From Vesta saturnalis (Eukaryota; Arthropoda; Insecta; Coleoptera; Lampyridae), in the NCBI GenBank assembly GCA_036346205.1, contig JARFJB010000650.1, positions 2,147,501 to 2,211,500 of the forward strand: DNA of 64,000 nucleotides, read 5' to 3'. Shown here one piece after another: positions 1 through 12,661 of this stretch. Numbering within the stretch: position 1 is the stretch's first letter; the number at the start of each line of letters is the position of its first letter. The notes under the pieces are model-generated. The model searched no databases. It worked only from the letters and a program-made list of their open reading frames with translations, and was not told the origin of the DNA. Both the position numbers and the translations under genes were made by a program.

Positions 1-189
1 AGAGTCAATAACAAACAACCAAAAACAGCAAACTTTTATTAAATTATAAATTACTCAACTAAACTCTAAGTAAATTTTGAAAGTGACCACCGTATCCATC
101 ATTTTGCATCTAACCGTAAAATGTGTACTGAATTTTGTATTCGCGCCCACAATTCTTCTTCGGTGTTTATTGGTCTTTATTTGTTCCCC

Positions 190-711
190 ATAAAAAGTAA
201 TCCATGGGCGTCAAATCCGGTGAGCGAGGTGGCCAATTTGCAAGAGCATTCCCATTTAAGTGATTTCTGACATTTGCATGAAATATGGTGGAGTACCGTC
301 GTGCATGAACCATGTATTTTGTCTAACAGCTAATGAAAGTTTATCAAATAAAATTGGCAAATTTATTAAATGTTCTAGGTAATTTAAACCATTTAAACGA
401 GGTAGTAGGATTACAGGACCTATGATAAAGCTGTCCATAACTCCTGCCCACACGTTAATTTTAAATTCACGTTGATAATTCACAACCATTATTGCATGCG
501 GGTTTTCGTCAGCATAAAAGTGTTCATTTTGTAAATTTGTCAAACCCCTTCTTGTAAATAAGCACTCATCAGTAAATAAAATTCTACTATGAAAATTTGG
601 ACCATTTTCTGTCTTTTCATTAATAATAAGGCAGAAGCGTAGTCTTAATTCGGGGTCCTTAGGTAAAAGCTCTTGTATTGTTTGGAGGTGAAATGGATGT
701 AATGTAATATT
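190..711 (-). pseudogene. mariner-like transposase relic (DDE_3 type), 3' part
   Basis: Reading the minus strand gives the C-terminal half of a Tc1/mariner-superfamily transposase of the kind common in insects. Visible motifs are LFTDECLF (first catalytic D, codon near 569), FMHDGTPPYF (second D, near 299) and WPPRSPDLTPMDYF (third D region, 195-236). The longest open stretch is 256-543; upstream (HPFHLQ, near 690) and downstream parts lie in other frames, so at least two indels are present. The N-terminal DNA-binding half is missing, because the reading frame ends at a SINE at about 712. It is related in type to the better preserved transposase at 61858-62980. A broken, inactive copy. Confidence 0.8.
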
Positions 712-915
712 CTGATGGAGAAAATACTACCCCAGCATTCGCCTGAGTAGCCGCACATGGTGTGCATATACGCAGTGACCATGCCGCGACATGTGTATGA
801 GGAAAACCCCCTGAAAAAACCTCATACAAGGTAGACGGTAACGGGAATCGAACCCATTACCTCCCGAACTCTAAGCAGGTTGTGTCACCACTACGCTACC
901 AGTTCAGTTGCGCCG
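712..915 (-). mobile_element. tRNA-derived SINE
   Basis: On the minus strand a tRNA-like head has an A box (TAGCGTAGTGGTGA, within 870-895) and a B box (GGTTCGATTCC, within 845-860), the two internal RNA polymerase III promoter elements. A non-tRNA body of about 130 bp follows. A clover-leaf can be drawn roughly, but the acceptor stem does not close, so this is not a working tRNA gene. It sits at the broken end of the mariner relic. I could not define a clear target-site duplication. Confidence 0.65.
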
Positions 916-2300
916 TCTGGAAGATACATAAAAACTATGATCAAGTCTGAGTTTCTTATCATAGAAAACCTCTAGGTACCAAATTTCATACAAATCATGT
1001 TATTATTAAGATAGATATTTAGAAAGGAGTATAAAAAAATAATAACTTTAACACTTTGTGTTTAGGAAACTATCAACGTTTAGACTAAGAAAATTATGCT
1101 AGATCCTCATATTTTAGTCTCTGTAGACTCGTTCGTGAATGCAGGAATTTACTACTATTAAGCTTAGTAATTGTAATAATCACAACAATCATAATTGTTT
1201 TAATTATTATGGTAATGATACTAATAGGAATAAAAAAAATTTATTTAACATCAAAAACAATAATTTATGGTTTAAAGTTAGTACAATAAAGACGGTTATA
1301 ATAGTTAGTCGCTCTGTTTCATTAAGTCGGACGTACAAAACGCGCTATTGGTTAACAGGAAAAGGCTAGTCATTGGCTGGTAGTTGTGTTGTTAGGCTAC
1401 CTACTTTTATCTATACTACAGTGCGCCTGATCGTACGTTATTAAAATGTATGGTATGTTAACTGATATACTGGATTTTTGTTACACAAAGTTTATTCAGT
1501 TTTTACCGTATAGAACAATGTATAACCAGTACAATACTTTATCTTGTTAATCATCTTCTCTTTTATCTCTTTCTCTCTCTATTTTTATCATGCATGTACC
1601 GGCGGGACTAACTTGTATTGAGAACTTTATCTTAATCTTTTTGATAATATAAATTTATCAATGTATTATTCAGCTTGTAAATCACATTAAGTATTAAATA
1701 CTTTTGTGGTGTGATGAATTTTGTTAATAGAATGTTTGGTGAGAACGTGAGTCAACAGTTACAATTTTAACGTAAATATTAGTATGCGTTGATAAAAATT
1801 AAATCTTCACTTTTTACAAGAATAAAGGGCCACTATTATAGGTTAAAAATATAACAGTTCATGAAAAAATAAAAACTTATGTTATATAATATAAATATAG
1901 TTTATTAAATAAATATAATTTTAGGTGCTATTAAAGTTGTTTGTGACGTTTCAATTATCTCGAAAACTGCCACAGAAATAAATTATGAAATAACAAAAAA
2001 TAAATTTGTATCTTACAAATAACGCATGCTTATGACGGCATTTACTCATAACATAAGTCCGACGTGTGCTTTTTTCCATTCATTTCAATTACAACCTGAG
2101 ATGTTTGAACTTTCAGTTTACCTACCCGAAGGTCACTCAAGATTTTTATTGTAAGCGCAATTCACTCTACAAGTACGAAAGCGGTACGTTGACCTTATAA
2201 AAATCGATATTTCATTTAGAATTTAATTAAGTCAGGGTTACACGTATTAGAAATTTGTACTTTTTATTGCTTATAGAAGAAAATAAGGGTAAGTTTAGGT
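916..2300. other. unassigned AT-rich DNA
   Basis: No coding region, tRNA or recognisable element end was seen. A 76-codon open frame at 1139-1369 is Asn/Lys-rich and has no domain; I regard it as chance. Confidence 0.5.
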
Positions 2301-2304
2301 TTTT

Positions 2305-3045
2305 TTTTATTTATTTATGATTGTGGAGCTGAACAGGCTAAATTAGGCCTATCGTGCTAAAGCACTCAGGAACACTTAGGAGGATGGATAGAGGATAGAG
2401 CGAGCTCCTAAAATTTAAATTTGCCGCCAAAAGTTTGACCTTGAAGAAATCCAAAAGCTTACATTTCTCACCACTAGAGGGCGAGTGACCTTGAACTGGT
2501 CCAGAACCGGCCCTTAACCACTACTATAATGAATTGCCAATAGATGCCTATGGACAGCTACCTTAAATTTTCTCATATCATAAGTGGGAGGAAAACAGGA
2601 ACTAGGGAGATCATTCCAGAGTTTAGAAAAATGTGGATTGCGCCCGTTTGGTACGACAAGTGGAGATTTGTACTGCATACTGATGATGTGAATGAGCGAA
2701 CCGAGTGTTTCTCGCAAAGATAGCCGGAGATGGTATCAAAGAATATAATTCAGCAGCACAATAGCCGTTGTAATAACGATAATACAAAGAAAGAACTGAA
2801 ACCATCCTTCTATGCTCAAGGGACTGTATGTGAGAAGTTAAGGACGGGTCATTTACAAGCCTAATCGCTCTCTTTTGAATACGATCAACGATATCGAGAG
2901 CGTATTGGGGAGCACTAACCCAGAGGTGAGAATTATATTCCAGATGAGGCCGAATTTGGGCCTTATACAGCAGAAGGAGTTGTCGAGAGGTAAAGTACTG
3001 CTTAGATCTGTACAAAAGCCTATTTTAAGAGCAGCTGTTTTAAAG
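2305..3045 (-). pseudogene. LINE 3' end, copy A (Jockey/CR1-like reverse transcriptase tail)
   Basis: The minus strand encodes the C-terminal tail of a non-LTR retrotransposon ORF2: LLLLYKAQIRPHLEY, DRIQKRAIRLVND, SLEHRRMVSVLSLYYRYYNG and LWNDLPSS, a layout typical of Jockey/CR1-group elements after the polymerase domain. The frame is broken (3015-2623, then 2717-2514). The 3' end lies at a T-run and TTTA repeats on the plus strand (2299-2316), that is, an A-rich tail. The copy is 5'-truncated near 3042. About 130 bp at 2394-2522 are absent from the other copies (12662, 30684, 33897) and are a later insertion. Confidence 0.8.
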
Positions 3046-3109
3046 AAAATAGTTATTTTTTAAGTAGAATAAATAAGTGGAAATGCTGGATATTTCTTTA
3101 TCCTTAATA

Positions 3110-3960
3110 TAGGTAAAGAAAGTCAGGAAATTCCATAGTTTTTAATCAATTTTGGAAGCGACTAATTGAGGAAAAGAGGTTTCAAGCTTCACTTATTAAA
3201 AAAAACTGATAAAAGTAAATAAGTTATTTATCTGATTTTTTTACATTTTGATTATTTAAAATAAAAAGTGAATTTTTTGAGCTAACTGGGTAATCTAAAG
3301 TAATCTAGAAAGTGAATTAACACTTAATTTCAAATTGATTTTTGGTAAAATTTATCAAAATTTAGGTGGCGCTCAATTGAAATTAAATTATTACTTTTAT
3401 TTCATTTATTTATGTATTGGCACCCAATCGTGGGGCAATCCTGATGAACATTTTAAAAGCCCAATATTATTACGATGTGTTGATAAAAGCTATTTTTGGT
3501 TGCGTGATTTTTAAGGCGTTGTTTTAGAGCATTTACTTCCTTTTCGACTTTTCAATTCTATTTCACTCTTGCTCAGCAATAACTACACCGTCATTGGCAT
3601 ATCTTATGGTGATTGAAGAAAAGAACTGAACATTGTGTTATAGCTTTAAGGATCACTGTAAAAAAAGTTAGGAAATTTGATAGTGTTTAATCAAATTAAG
3701 AATCGACTAACTGAGAGCAAGAAGTTTGCGGCTTTATTTATTTGAAAATTGATAAAAGTAAATGAGTTAATTATCTGATTTTTGTACATTTTGATTATTT
3801 AAAATAAAATGATTTTTTTGAGCTAACTGGGCAATCTAAAGTTATCTAAAAAGTTAATTAACAATTAAAAGTGAGTTTTTCGTAAAATTCACAGTATGTT
3901 TATAAAGGCTATCTACATCGTCATTAGCATATCTTACAGTGATTCAGGGAAGGACTTGAA
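3110..3960. repeat. diverged direct repeat, period about 545 bp
   Basis: 3115-3335 and 3660-3865 are diverged direct copies, sharing for example GATAAAAGTAAAT and TTTTTTGAGCTAACTGGG. A second shared block (CGTCATTGGCATATCTTA near 3590, CGTCATTAGCATATCTTA near 3912) continues the pattern. Looks like an old satellite or tandem duplication; no coding content. Confidence 0.55.
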
Positions 3961-5419
3961 AATTTCGAGGTATAGCTTCAAGGGTCAAGTTCCAAAAGTT
4001 AAAATTCAGGCAAAATTTTCAAGTTGAAAATTTAAAATGGGCAGGGTCGTTCAAATACTTTGACCAAGGTTAAAGAACGTTATTTTAAGTTCTTGAGCTT
4101 TACCTTGAAATCTTGTTTAAGATTAAAGTGTTAACCACGAAATTTTATAATGTGACGGAAAATGAATCTCAAAGGTCTCTAGTTAGTCTTGAACCAATTT
4201 CTGGAATTTAAGCTTAGTTACGGGGTCGATTTGCACTAAGCGCCGCGTAACAAAGTTGGTTTCCGGCTGGATTCTCCCAGATCGTAGTAAAGTTTCGATT
4301 CAATCCAATCTGAAAATTCAAAATTCAAAATTTACAATAATTCACAATTTCTCCTAAGTAAAACTCAACATTATTAGTCATAGGTGTCACTACGGTCGAA
4401 ATTTATCGGTAAAATGTCCTTGGGATAAATGATAAGAACCAATTTAAGTTCAAAATAAAATTCTTAAAATCCGCTTTAAATTTATCAAGTGCGATAAGAT
4501 ATGGGTAAATAAGTTTAATTAATACAAAAAGATTGTATCAACAATTCTTAAATAAATTCAGGAAACGTAAACGTTTAGAACTATTAGCAACGCTACTCTA
4601 ATGGTTGTATACGGTAAATGCGAAACCTTTTCGTGATTCACTAAAATATTCGTTTAAATCCTCTACGGCGCACAGATTTGTGTGAATAAACTCATTCAAC
4701 TTAATTGAGTTCAAAATAATGGGCAATCAACCTTTAATTAAATTTGAAAAATTTAAAAACAAAAATAGTATTAGCGATACCTTTATCAATAACTAGTTTT
4801 GTTGAATGTAATCCCTAATTTTTCTTACTCTCCTCGTATACTTTATACAGAAACTCGCTATTATACAATGAGCAATAAAAATTAAATAACATTGACCAAA
4901 TTTCAAAACTGTAGTAAAGAGCCTAAACTGAGTTTTAATTCAGTAAATTTGCGTCTATAATTCATTAATGTTTATGTATGAAACAAGCTTTTCCTTAATT
5001 TTCTAATTGCTTATTGACGTAATACCTAGTAGTCGTTTTAAATGCCTTAATTAATTTATTAATTCTCCTTCTCTTTCCAAAAAATAAACTCTTTAATGCT
5101 CGATACGATTGAATTCTCACCATGTGCATAAGTTTCTGCTAATTGAGGACGTAATTTTTATAGCTTCGGCTTCTCTTAATTGTTAAGTCCACTGAACGCT
5201 TGTCAATAAATTTTAAATTTTAAAAATATGTGCAAACATTTTTTGATTCGAGGTACGTACTATAAGTTACGCAGTGAAAGGTGTTGCTTGCATTACGATT
5301 TATGCAGTATTGTGCGAATTGCGTAATAAATTCTGGAGATTACAGTTAATAACTTAGCTATAGAAAAATCAAATTTAATCTGAACATATTATATACATAC
5401 ATCTACCCTATTGTTATAG
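3961..5419. other. unassigned AT-rich DNA
   Basis: No gene or element recognised. The sequence is AT-rich with short AAATTT-type motifs and is presumably intron or upstream flank of the GRAMD1-like gene. Confidence 0.4.
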
Positions 5420-5629
5420 TGTATTTTGTATATGAAATACATGAAGGAAGTTGAATTGTTCCAGCAAATACAAGATTTACAACCCAAACTCGATAATTTG
5501 GAGTACCAGTTCCTTACCGACAGTATTAATAATTTTGGTGTAAAAGAACAAAATAATGAACAGGTTCTTGAAGAAATTATTTTACAATCATACAATGGAA
5601 TTAATAGGTGCCTTAGTGTTGATTCCGTG
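5420..5629 (+). CDS. candidate upstream exon of the GRAMD1-like gene
   Basis: An open frame follows an AG acceptor (TTGTTATAG, ending 5419) and closes at a strong donor GTGAGT (5630), ending in phase 0. That is the phase needed to join the GRAM-domain exon at 15707. An in-frame stop overlaps the acceptor, and a possible start ATG lies at 5432. The roughly 65 residues are hydrophilic, with a heptad-like stretch (ELFQQIQDLQPKLDNLEY) and a C-terminal NRCLSVDSV. I do not recognise the sequence. It lacks transposon motifs and its composition suits a host exon. Joining it to GRAMD1 is inference from phase and strand only, across a 10-kb gap. Confidence 0.4.
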
Positions 5630-5635
5630 GTGAGT

Positions 5636-6370
5636 AAGGATCGGAATTGTAAAATAATCATGGAATTTAATTATTGCTAATTAACTGCTTGTATATAACT
5701 AACCAAAAATATTGGTATGCTAGATTAAAATGCTTCTAAAAATTGAATGCTACTTACGATTTAGAATATCTTACTTTTCTTTGACACAGAAATCGGATAC
5801 TTTCTTACGCTTAGTAAAACATAAATTTATTTCTTCTATCATATACTTGAGATATGTAGTTGGAGTGTAGCATTTAAGTGGGCGTGTTTGTAAAGGTGGC
5901 ACCTATGTAAAAGTATGTCCGTAGAATGTTGTTTTCTACACGAACCTTAAAATTTACAGAAGAGCACTCTTTAATCTTAATTGTATATTTAATAGGTTTA
6001 CTAGTAATGGCTTGATGAGTGTATTATATTACCTGTAATCACAGTATTCATATATTATGCTAAAAATTCATGCAACGCAGAAGCGCTATCTATTGGCCGA
6101 CATAAGTATATTCACATGTTTGATACGAAAGCCTATTACGCTTGAAATTTAAACTATTTTTGTACAGATACTCATAGTTGAAGGTAAAAAAAAAATATTT
6201 ACAATAATTATTTTTAAACATAAGGAGTTTAACATTTTGACTACATTCACTATAAAAGAAAGAGTGAGAACCTCTTTTCGTCATCAGCCTTCGTAGAGGA
6301 TTCGGAAATTTGGGAAATATAAATACTACCTGGTTATTTGGCAGGTAAGTTGTTATAAGTCGCAAATGGT
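5636..6370. other. intronic DNA, nothing recognised
   Basis: AT-rich, with no domain-bearing frame on either strand. The 91-codon minus frame at 6090-6365 shows no known motif. Confidence 0.4.
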
Positions 6371-8330
6371 ACGTACCAAGAACTTGTTCGAGATCATTGA
6401 CCTCGAGCTGGCCTTAACTTAGTTTTAGGTTGGTGACTTCCAACTGGCCTTGTCATGTTTACAACTGGATCTGGAAAATTATTCAGCATCGTTCACTTCC
6501 AACTGACTCTTCCAAATGGTTAGACGTAATTGACCTCCACTCTATTTCGATTTTTTCAAGAATTTGCTTGAAAACTGGTCATTGTTGAAATTTAAAATTT
6601 GACTAAGATAAAAACCAATTTTGATTTGGGCTGTTTTTAGTGTAGCTGATCTTGAGTTCTTTCTGTTCGACTTCAAAATGTGACCTATAACCCACTTTGA
6701 CCTTACGTTTATTATTAATCTGTAGGTATTTTTAACGACCAGCTGCTAGCTCATTTTTCCATATTTTTACGTCGACGACCACTATTTAAAATTTCTAAAG
6801 TTTAGTTTTGAAAAATGTTTTCTACTACTTGACCTTGACCTTATTATCGTTATATAGAATTTAGCATTGAAAATTGTTTTAGGTTATTGACTAAATTTTT
6901 AAAGGTGGTTAACTTCCACTTAATCGGGGTATGAATTTGTATGGTTTGACCTTGAGAATTGTTTCAGAGCATAAAATTATAGTAGACCATTATCTTATTT
7001 AACCTTATGCGATATCTTGTAGGGGTAGCACAATGAACGTTTGTGTTATGGGATACCCACATTGTGATTTGTTGATTGGTTTTCGAGTTATAACTGATTG
7101 TTGACTTTAATGTAATGTTTGTGGAATGTGACCATGTTTAGATTAATCGTTAAAGTTGATGTTTTTTCGTCCACCCTTCATTGAAATTTGATTATTGACC
7201 TCTCTTTAAAATGGTTATGGTTTGTAGGTTCGCGACTTCTGACTGCCATAGTTTTAATTTGACCTGGAAATAATTCCACTTTGCTGACTGACGGTTCAAG
7301 ATGTTTATGTATCACTTAATGATTAAAAGCCTTCCTGTTTCTTTTTTAATTTCTTTTTAGACATAGTTTTTACGTAGTTGACATGAGTACATTACGATTT
7401 ACAAGAATTCTGATTGACCTTGTCCCATTTTGAGTTTTCGAAGTTAAAGTGGCTTGTTTCACGGCCCATTTGAACCTTAGACGTGGGAACTGGTCGAGTC
7501 TGACCTCGTTCCTAGTTTTGGACCGTTACAATTGTTCAATACACTTGACTTCTAACTGAAAACTTCAATTATTTTCAAGATAATGAATTGAAACAGGTTC
7601 TTGTCTGATGCTAATAGTTGACACTAAGCCACGCGTGTTTAAAATCTGACCTCGTATGGCTGTTCTTTTATAAAATTTCACATTGACAGCATATTTTACA
7701 ATTTCTGGAATTTTTTTTTAAATTCCACGTCGACATTTGACTTTAAGGGTTGTCCAAGGTCAAAAACTTCGCTCGACCTTCCTTTACTGTAGATAAATAT
7801 TATTTGACCTCAAATCTGCTTTGACCTTATTTTTTTAGGTTAATCTCTAGTTATTACTTAACCCTGGATAACGTTTAGAAGTTAACAGGATATAGTTCAC
7901 CTTAACTCTATTTTATAGGCAGTTCGCCTTGAGCTAGTTTAACTTAATTTCAGAAAATTGTTCTTAATTTTTCACTGGTTAACGTTCCATTGTGAGACTC
8001 TGGAATTTGCCAATAACAATTGTCATTGATATTGATTAATAGCAAGTCTTTACAATTTTTCTTTGTGGATTTCAGAGGTTTTTAATTTTTATTTAACGTA
8101 GGTATAGTTTGACCTTGAAATTTTCCTGAAGGCGCATGCCTATAATGAACTTTATCACTTGAGCGCATGACCTTCGGTTGAACCTTACATTTAACCTTGA
8201 TTTTATTTAACGAATTTTGTTTTTTACCTGACCGTTGATTCAACTTTGTGGCATTCTACCTTAGAACTTGTTTACTAGCATGACTGACGTCTTAACTTAA
8301 TTTTTTTTTTAATTTTACTGTGAAGATGTT
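6370..8330. repeat. degenerate TGACCTT-rich repeat tract
   Basis: About 2 kb in which TGACC/TGACCTT recurs on the plus strand roughly every 60-120 bp (for example near 6398, 6529, 6705, 6830, 6947, 7197, 7420, 7503, 7806, 8110, 8170), often with AACTGG or CTTGA nearby. The motif density and the lack of coding potential suggest a very diverged tandem array. The exact 9-mer TGACCTTGA occurs at 6830, 6947 and 8110. No clean period is visible by eye. Confidence 0.45.
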
Positions 8331-8864
8331 CAAGGTAATGTTTACCTTATTTCACTTCTGTGGACTGAGTTTTTGTCAAAGTAGGAGTGTATTAAGTTCT
8401 GTGAACATTGGTACTTGTAGGTGATCAATAACGTTACATCAGTATCCCGAATACTTTAAATTTATTGTCATACTATCGATGATTTTTAATTAGGCAAAAT
8501 ACGCAACCGCTTGGAAGATTCAACAAAGAATTTCTAAATATACTCGAGGAAGGTATAATGTTAAAGAACTTGCCTAATACAAGATACATGTAAATCATTG
8601 TCTTATTACAGCACCCGCAATTTTATGCTATTCCTTAGTGAATCGAAACTTACTACCTACAGTTACTAACTTAAATCGCATTTTGATATTGTTGTGAATT
8701 TGCTATTTAACAAATTATTGACTTTTTCTAATAAACTAAATACATATTACACAAAATGTGATCTGTTGCAACGGCTGGTGATGTATAAGAGGTTTTCATA
8801 GTAATTTTAGATTGTGATCTTAATGTAACGTATAAAAAGGTAGTAAAACCACACGCACACATTT
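8331..8864. other. intronic DNA, nothing recognised
   Basis: AT-rich filler between the TGACCTT-rich tract and the microsatellite; no feature seen. Confidence 0.4.
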
Positions 8865-8888
8865 TACACACACACACACACACACACA

Positions 8889-8947
<59 letters not shown>

Positions 8948-9414
8948 ACACACACTTGCGCATACGCGTGCACACACGGACACACAGACACCACACGCAC
9001 ATACGCACACGCACGCACACACTCCACACACTTCACACACTTCACACACTTCATACACTTCACACACTACACACTTCACACACTTCACACACTTCACACA
9101 CTTCACACACTTCATACACTTCACACACTTCACACAAACACTTGCGCACGCGCGCACACACCAACACACCACCCACGACCCAGCACACCGCACAGAACAA
9201 ACACACACACACACACACGCACGCACACGAACCCACCACACACTCGCGCACACACGCACGCACACGCACCAACCACACACTCGCGCACACACGCATAAAC
9301 CAACACACACACACGCACGCGCACACACGCGCCCACACGGGCCCACACGCGCACGCAGGCGCGCGCACCCCTCCCCCCACACGGACGCACAAGGACGCAC
9401 ACACACCGCGCACG
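8865..9414. repeat. CA microsatellite plus 9-bp minisatellite
   Basis: Starts as nearly pure (CA)n (8865-8955), passes through a 9-bp repeat TTCACACAC with TTCATACAC variants (about 9026-9137), and ends as a degenerate CpG-rich CACGCACG tract (9138-9414). The long open frames on both strands are by-products of the repeat (all Thr/His or Val/Cys) and are not genes. The (CA)n-to-ACGC gradient suggests decay at the edges of an expanding array. Confidence 0.9.
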
Positions 9415-11990
9415 CGTTTTGTATTGATTTTCTATCAATTTTGATATTTGTAATTGATACAAAAAGCTGCTTTTAGCTATGCTTTTGTTAAAATTGAAAT
9501 ACTTGATTGCATGAATAATTAACAAACACTGGTTTATAGTATGTGGAACATTACAATAATGGTATAACGACCACAGATACATGTGAGAGTATATAATAAG
9601 TATTAACAAATGCTTGCTATTACGTTTTTGAAATAATTATAAAAGGTGTAAAATTATGCAGAAGGATGTATAAAAAGTGAATATCGGCTAAGAAGTAAAA
9701 ACCAGTAACATTTATCCATGGTGTTTCAAAACGATTTTCCGGTAGTGTTTTATGTAAAATTTCTTCCTCGAAACATTCTCCTCCTACACGATTATATATT
9801 TTTGATGTGCATATATGAAAAGCTGAAGAGGCGGTATAAATGTAAAAACTAAACTTGTTTTATTCGGGGGCCACTGTAGGGAGTATCCAGAACAGGTGAG
9901 GTTGGCAGTATAATCGGTGTCTTAGTATTGTGTTTTGTGTCGTTTTATGGTACTCTATGAAATAAACAATATTGCTTACTGGCGTTTATAAATCTTGTAA
10001 TTATTGTCACCTTCAAAATATTGTTGAGTCGTGGATATGGTGTAGGGTGTTGGTCAAGGGAGTAAATTGGCATCACCACACCGTTTCGGCTTTGTAGCCT
10101 TAATAGGGAAGTTACTGTGGGGATTGAAAGTCTTTACATGGAAATTTCTGTCTAATGTTAAAATGAGCATCTATCAGTGACCTGAATCAATACTTGAAGT
10201 GATCCTAGACTCCCTCCACGTCCACTTTAGAGACATTCCTGTCTTAGTTAAAGCTTCTTTTGGTCCCGTTCAACTACTTAGGTCAACTCACATACACAAA
10301 TGAAGACTTGATACGTCGATTGAAATGTATTCTGTGAAAAAATCTTTAGTAATCTTCCGACATACCCGTCACCGTCTTATTACAGTAGTGGCAAAAGCTT
10401 CACACCGCCTAATTTAATATTTTTCACAAACCTCAGGCAGTAAACTCAATTAAAGGAAGCGGCGTGAGTCAATTTGACTCAAGAACGAATATAACTCCGT
10501 CAACCGGTGCAAAACAAACATTAAGTAATGATGGTTTCTCAAGATTTTTTAGCAATTTCGATAAGACGGATCTATTGGGCTTTCCGTTTCTTCATTTCCC
10601 AGCACGGTTCCACGTACGGCGACGCTGACAAGAATTGTTAGAGCAATACTTCACTCTGCATACCCTCATCTACTGCTAGAAAGGACTGGGACTGCCTTCA
10701 TAGATTCATATATTTCTTATGTACTTCCTTCTCTGGAAATGATAACTAACGACCCAGGTAACGAGTAGTTTGACCAGAGAAAGAACTTTATTGTTTTTGA
10801 ATTTATATTCTTTAACCTTACTGTGTGCTATTTTATTATTTTTTGGTTAAAAAACGACCATTCGTAAGGGTAGCTCTCCAAATGAACGAATGACGACTTC
10901 GAGTAGAAATTAAGTCAAGATTACTGTTTTCGAGTAAGAAATCATTCCACCAACTTTGGGGTACTTCCACAACTCTCATTATTATATTTATTTCCGAACA
11001 TTTTGGCTAATTGGGTTGAAAATTGGTCAAAATTAGTAGTTTGCTGATATATAAGCCATGCGTTATTTATTTTTTTTTCTGCATTAATTTCCGAAGAGGA
11101 CTAATTGAGTTGAAACTTAATCGTACCAGTTTTAGGGGCTTTCTGACCATAAGAAACGAACCCAAACAAAAAGCTTTGGTATTTAGTTTTTAGCCCATTT
11201 TTCCATTGTTTCGGACTTGTGCGTCTATTCATTCGTCTGTCTTAGTACGTACTACTACTTCATCTTTTGATACGGTTTTTTTTTTGCTGACATAATGTGT
11301 TCTTGGTCTCAGTCTAAGCATGAAAGATATATTGTCTTTCTTAAAACCAATCCAAAAATTCTTTTAGAAGCATCATATCAACTTTGGGTTTATTCTGCTT
11401 ATTTCTTTTATGCTTTATTTTAACGGTTTTATTATACAGGGTACCAGAATTGAAAGGCAATGTATAATCAGTTTTGGATTTTGAATTAGAGATTTTCTTC
11501 AATACATTACTAATCTGTAACTAAATGGAAACGTTCTTCAGTGATTCACATGTGATCACGGTTATACTTGTTTTGAATTTATTTCCCATTAATCTAACTT
11601 TTAATCGGGTCTTATTCTGTACTTGAGTTTGTATTTGAAAATGATTTCACCCTGTTCTTGGCGCAGATTAATGATTCAAGCTCACCTCAATCCTATTTAC
11701 TGTTAATGACCTCTTCAGAGAGCTCTGGTCTTGAACTGGGTTAGTTTCTATTTAGCTATGCTGCTGGGTGAGTTACGGGAAACTGATGTTTTTCAAATAA
11801 GTGGTGCAAAGTTAATTTACCAGATAAATTGATTTCATTGTTGCAAAAAAAATTCGCAAAAGATGTCATTTGATTAAACATAGTAATTTGTGGAAAATTA
11901 TGATGTGTGGTGTCCATTCTCTTGAATACAGGTTAACAGAATCGCACCAACTTAAGGCCCTCCTCCCATTCTTTATCCAATAAACACGCT
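9415..11990. other. long intronic stretch without recognised features
   Basis: No exon with plausible splice sites, no RNA gene and no transposon domain found on either strand. Short AT-rich and TTG-rich runs only. An unclassified non-coding transposon could be hidden here; self-similarity is not obvious by eye. Confidence 0.35.
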
Positions 11991-11999
11991 CTTACCTAT

Positions 12000-12385
12000 A
12001 TATGGAGTCACACGGAGATAAGAACTTCGTTTAGTCTAGAAACATTAACCCTTTGTAATGGGGTTGTACTTACGCGCAAACCTCCTTTAGCTGAGAAACA
12101 ATCCCTTATCTTAGCCAAAATCAACTTTTTTAGTGGAGACATTTAGCCTATTTTTAGTAGTTAGTGAGATAACTCCATCTAGGTTAGAAACAGACCTTTA
12201 GCCAAGTTATGAACCAGCCGTTGCTTTACACTTTGCCGATATATGAACCAACCTTTTTAGCGCGGAGACACTTCCTGTTTAGCTCAGAAACATCCGCAGC
12301 TGAGATTGAACCCTCAGCTTAGCTAGGAAAGAAGCTAGCGAGATACACTGAGCTGAAATAAGAACCAACCCATCTGTGATAACAA
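12000..12385. repeat. degenerate short tandem repeat
   Basis: Phrases like TTTAGCTGAGAAACA, TTTAGCTCAGAAACA and TTAGCTAGGAAAG recur about every 30-60 bp, often followed by a CCC-containing end. Reads as an old minisatellite; period not exact. Confidence 0.35.
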
Positions 12386-12661
12386 CCCCCTTTAGCTACT
12401 ATTTTAGTATGAAACCGAACCCTCACTTAGACTTGGTTCAAATTCAGTCTTTGGGACGCATTGATCATAAGGACAGTGCCGTATTGGAATTAGTTACAGA
12501 ACTAAATTATTTTTTCGTGTTCAAGAAAATGAAGAAATTTATCAATGAAAGAAATGGGAGAATAGTTGGAGGCATCAGATGACATTCTCTCGGATTTGGA
12601 TTTTACTGATAGTGCTAGTGAAACTGAGAGTTTCTTCCGAGTAGCCCGATGAAGAGGGGGT

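Noticed and set aside
838..915. tRNA gene on the minus strand
   Set aside because: A and B boxes are good, but the clover-leaf does not close and a SINE-type body follows.
5389..5661. 90-codon minus-strand frame
   Set aside because: Antisense of the candidate exon at 5420-5629; no motif, no splice support.
8820..9609. Long open frames on both strands (up to 162 codons)
   Set aside because: They are produced by CA/CACTTCACA simple repeats, with only a few amino acids and no domain.
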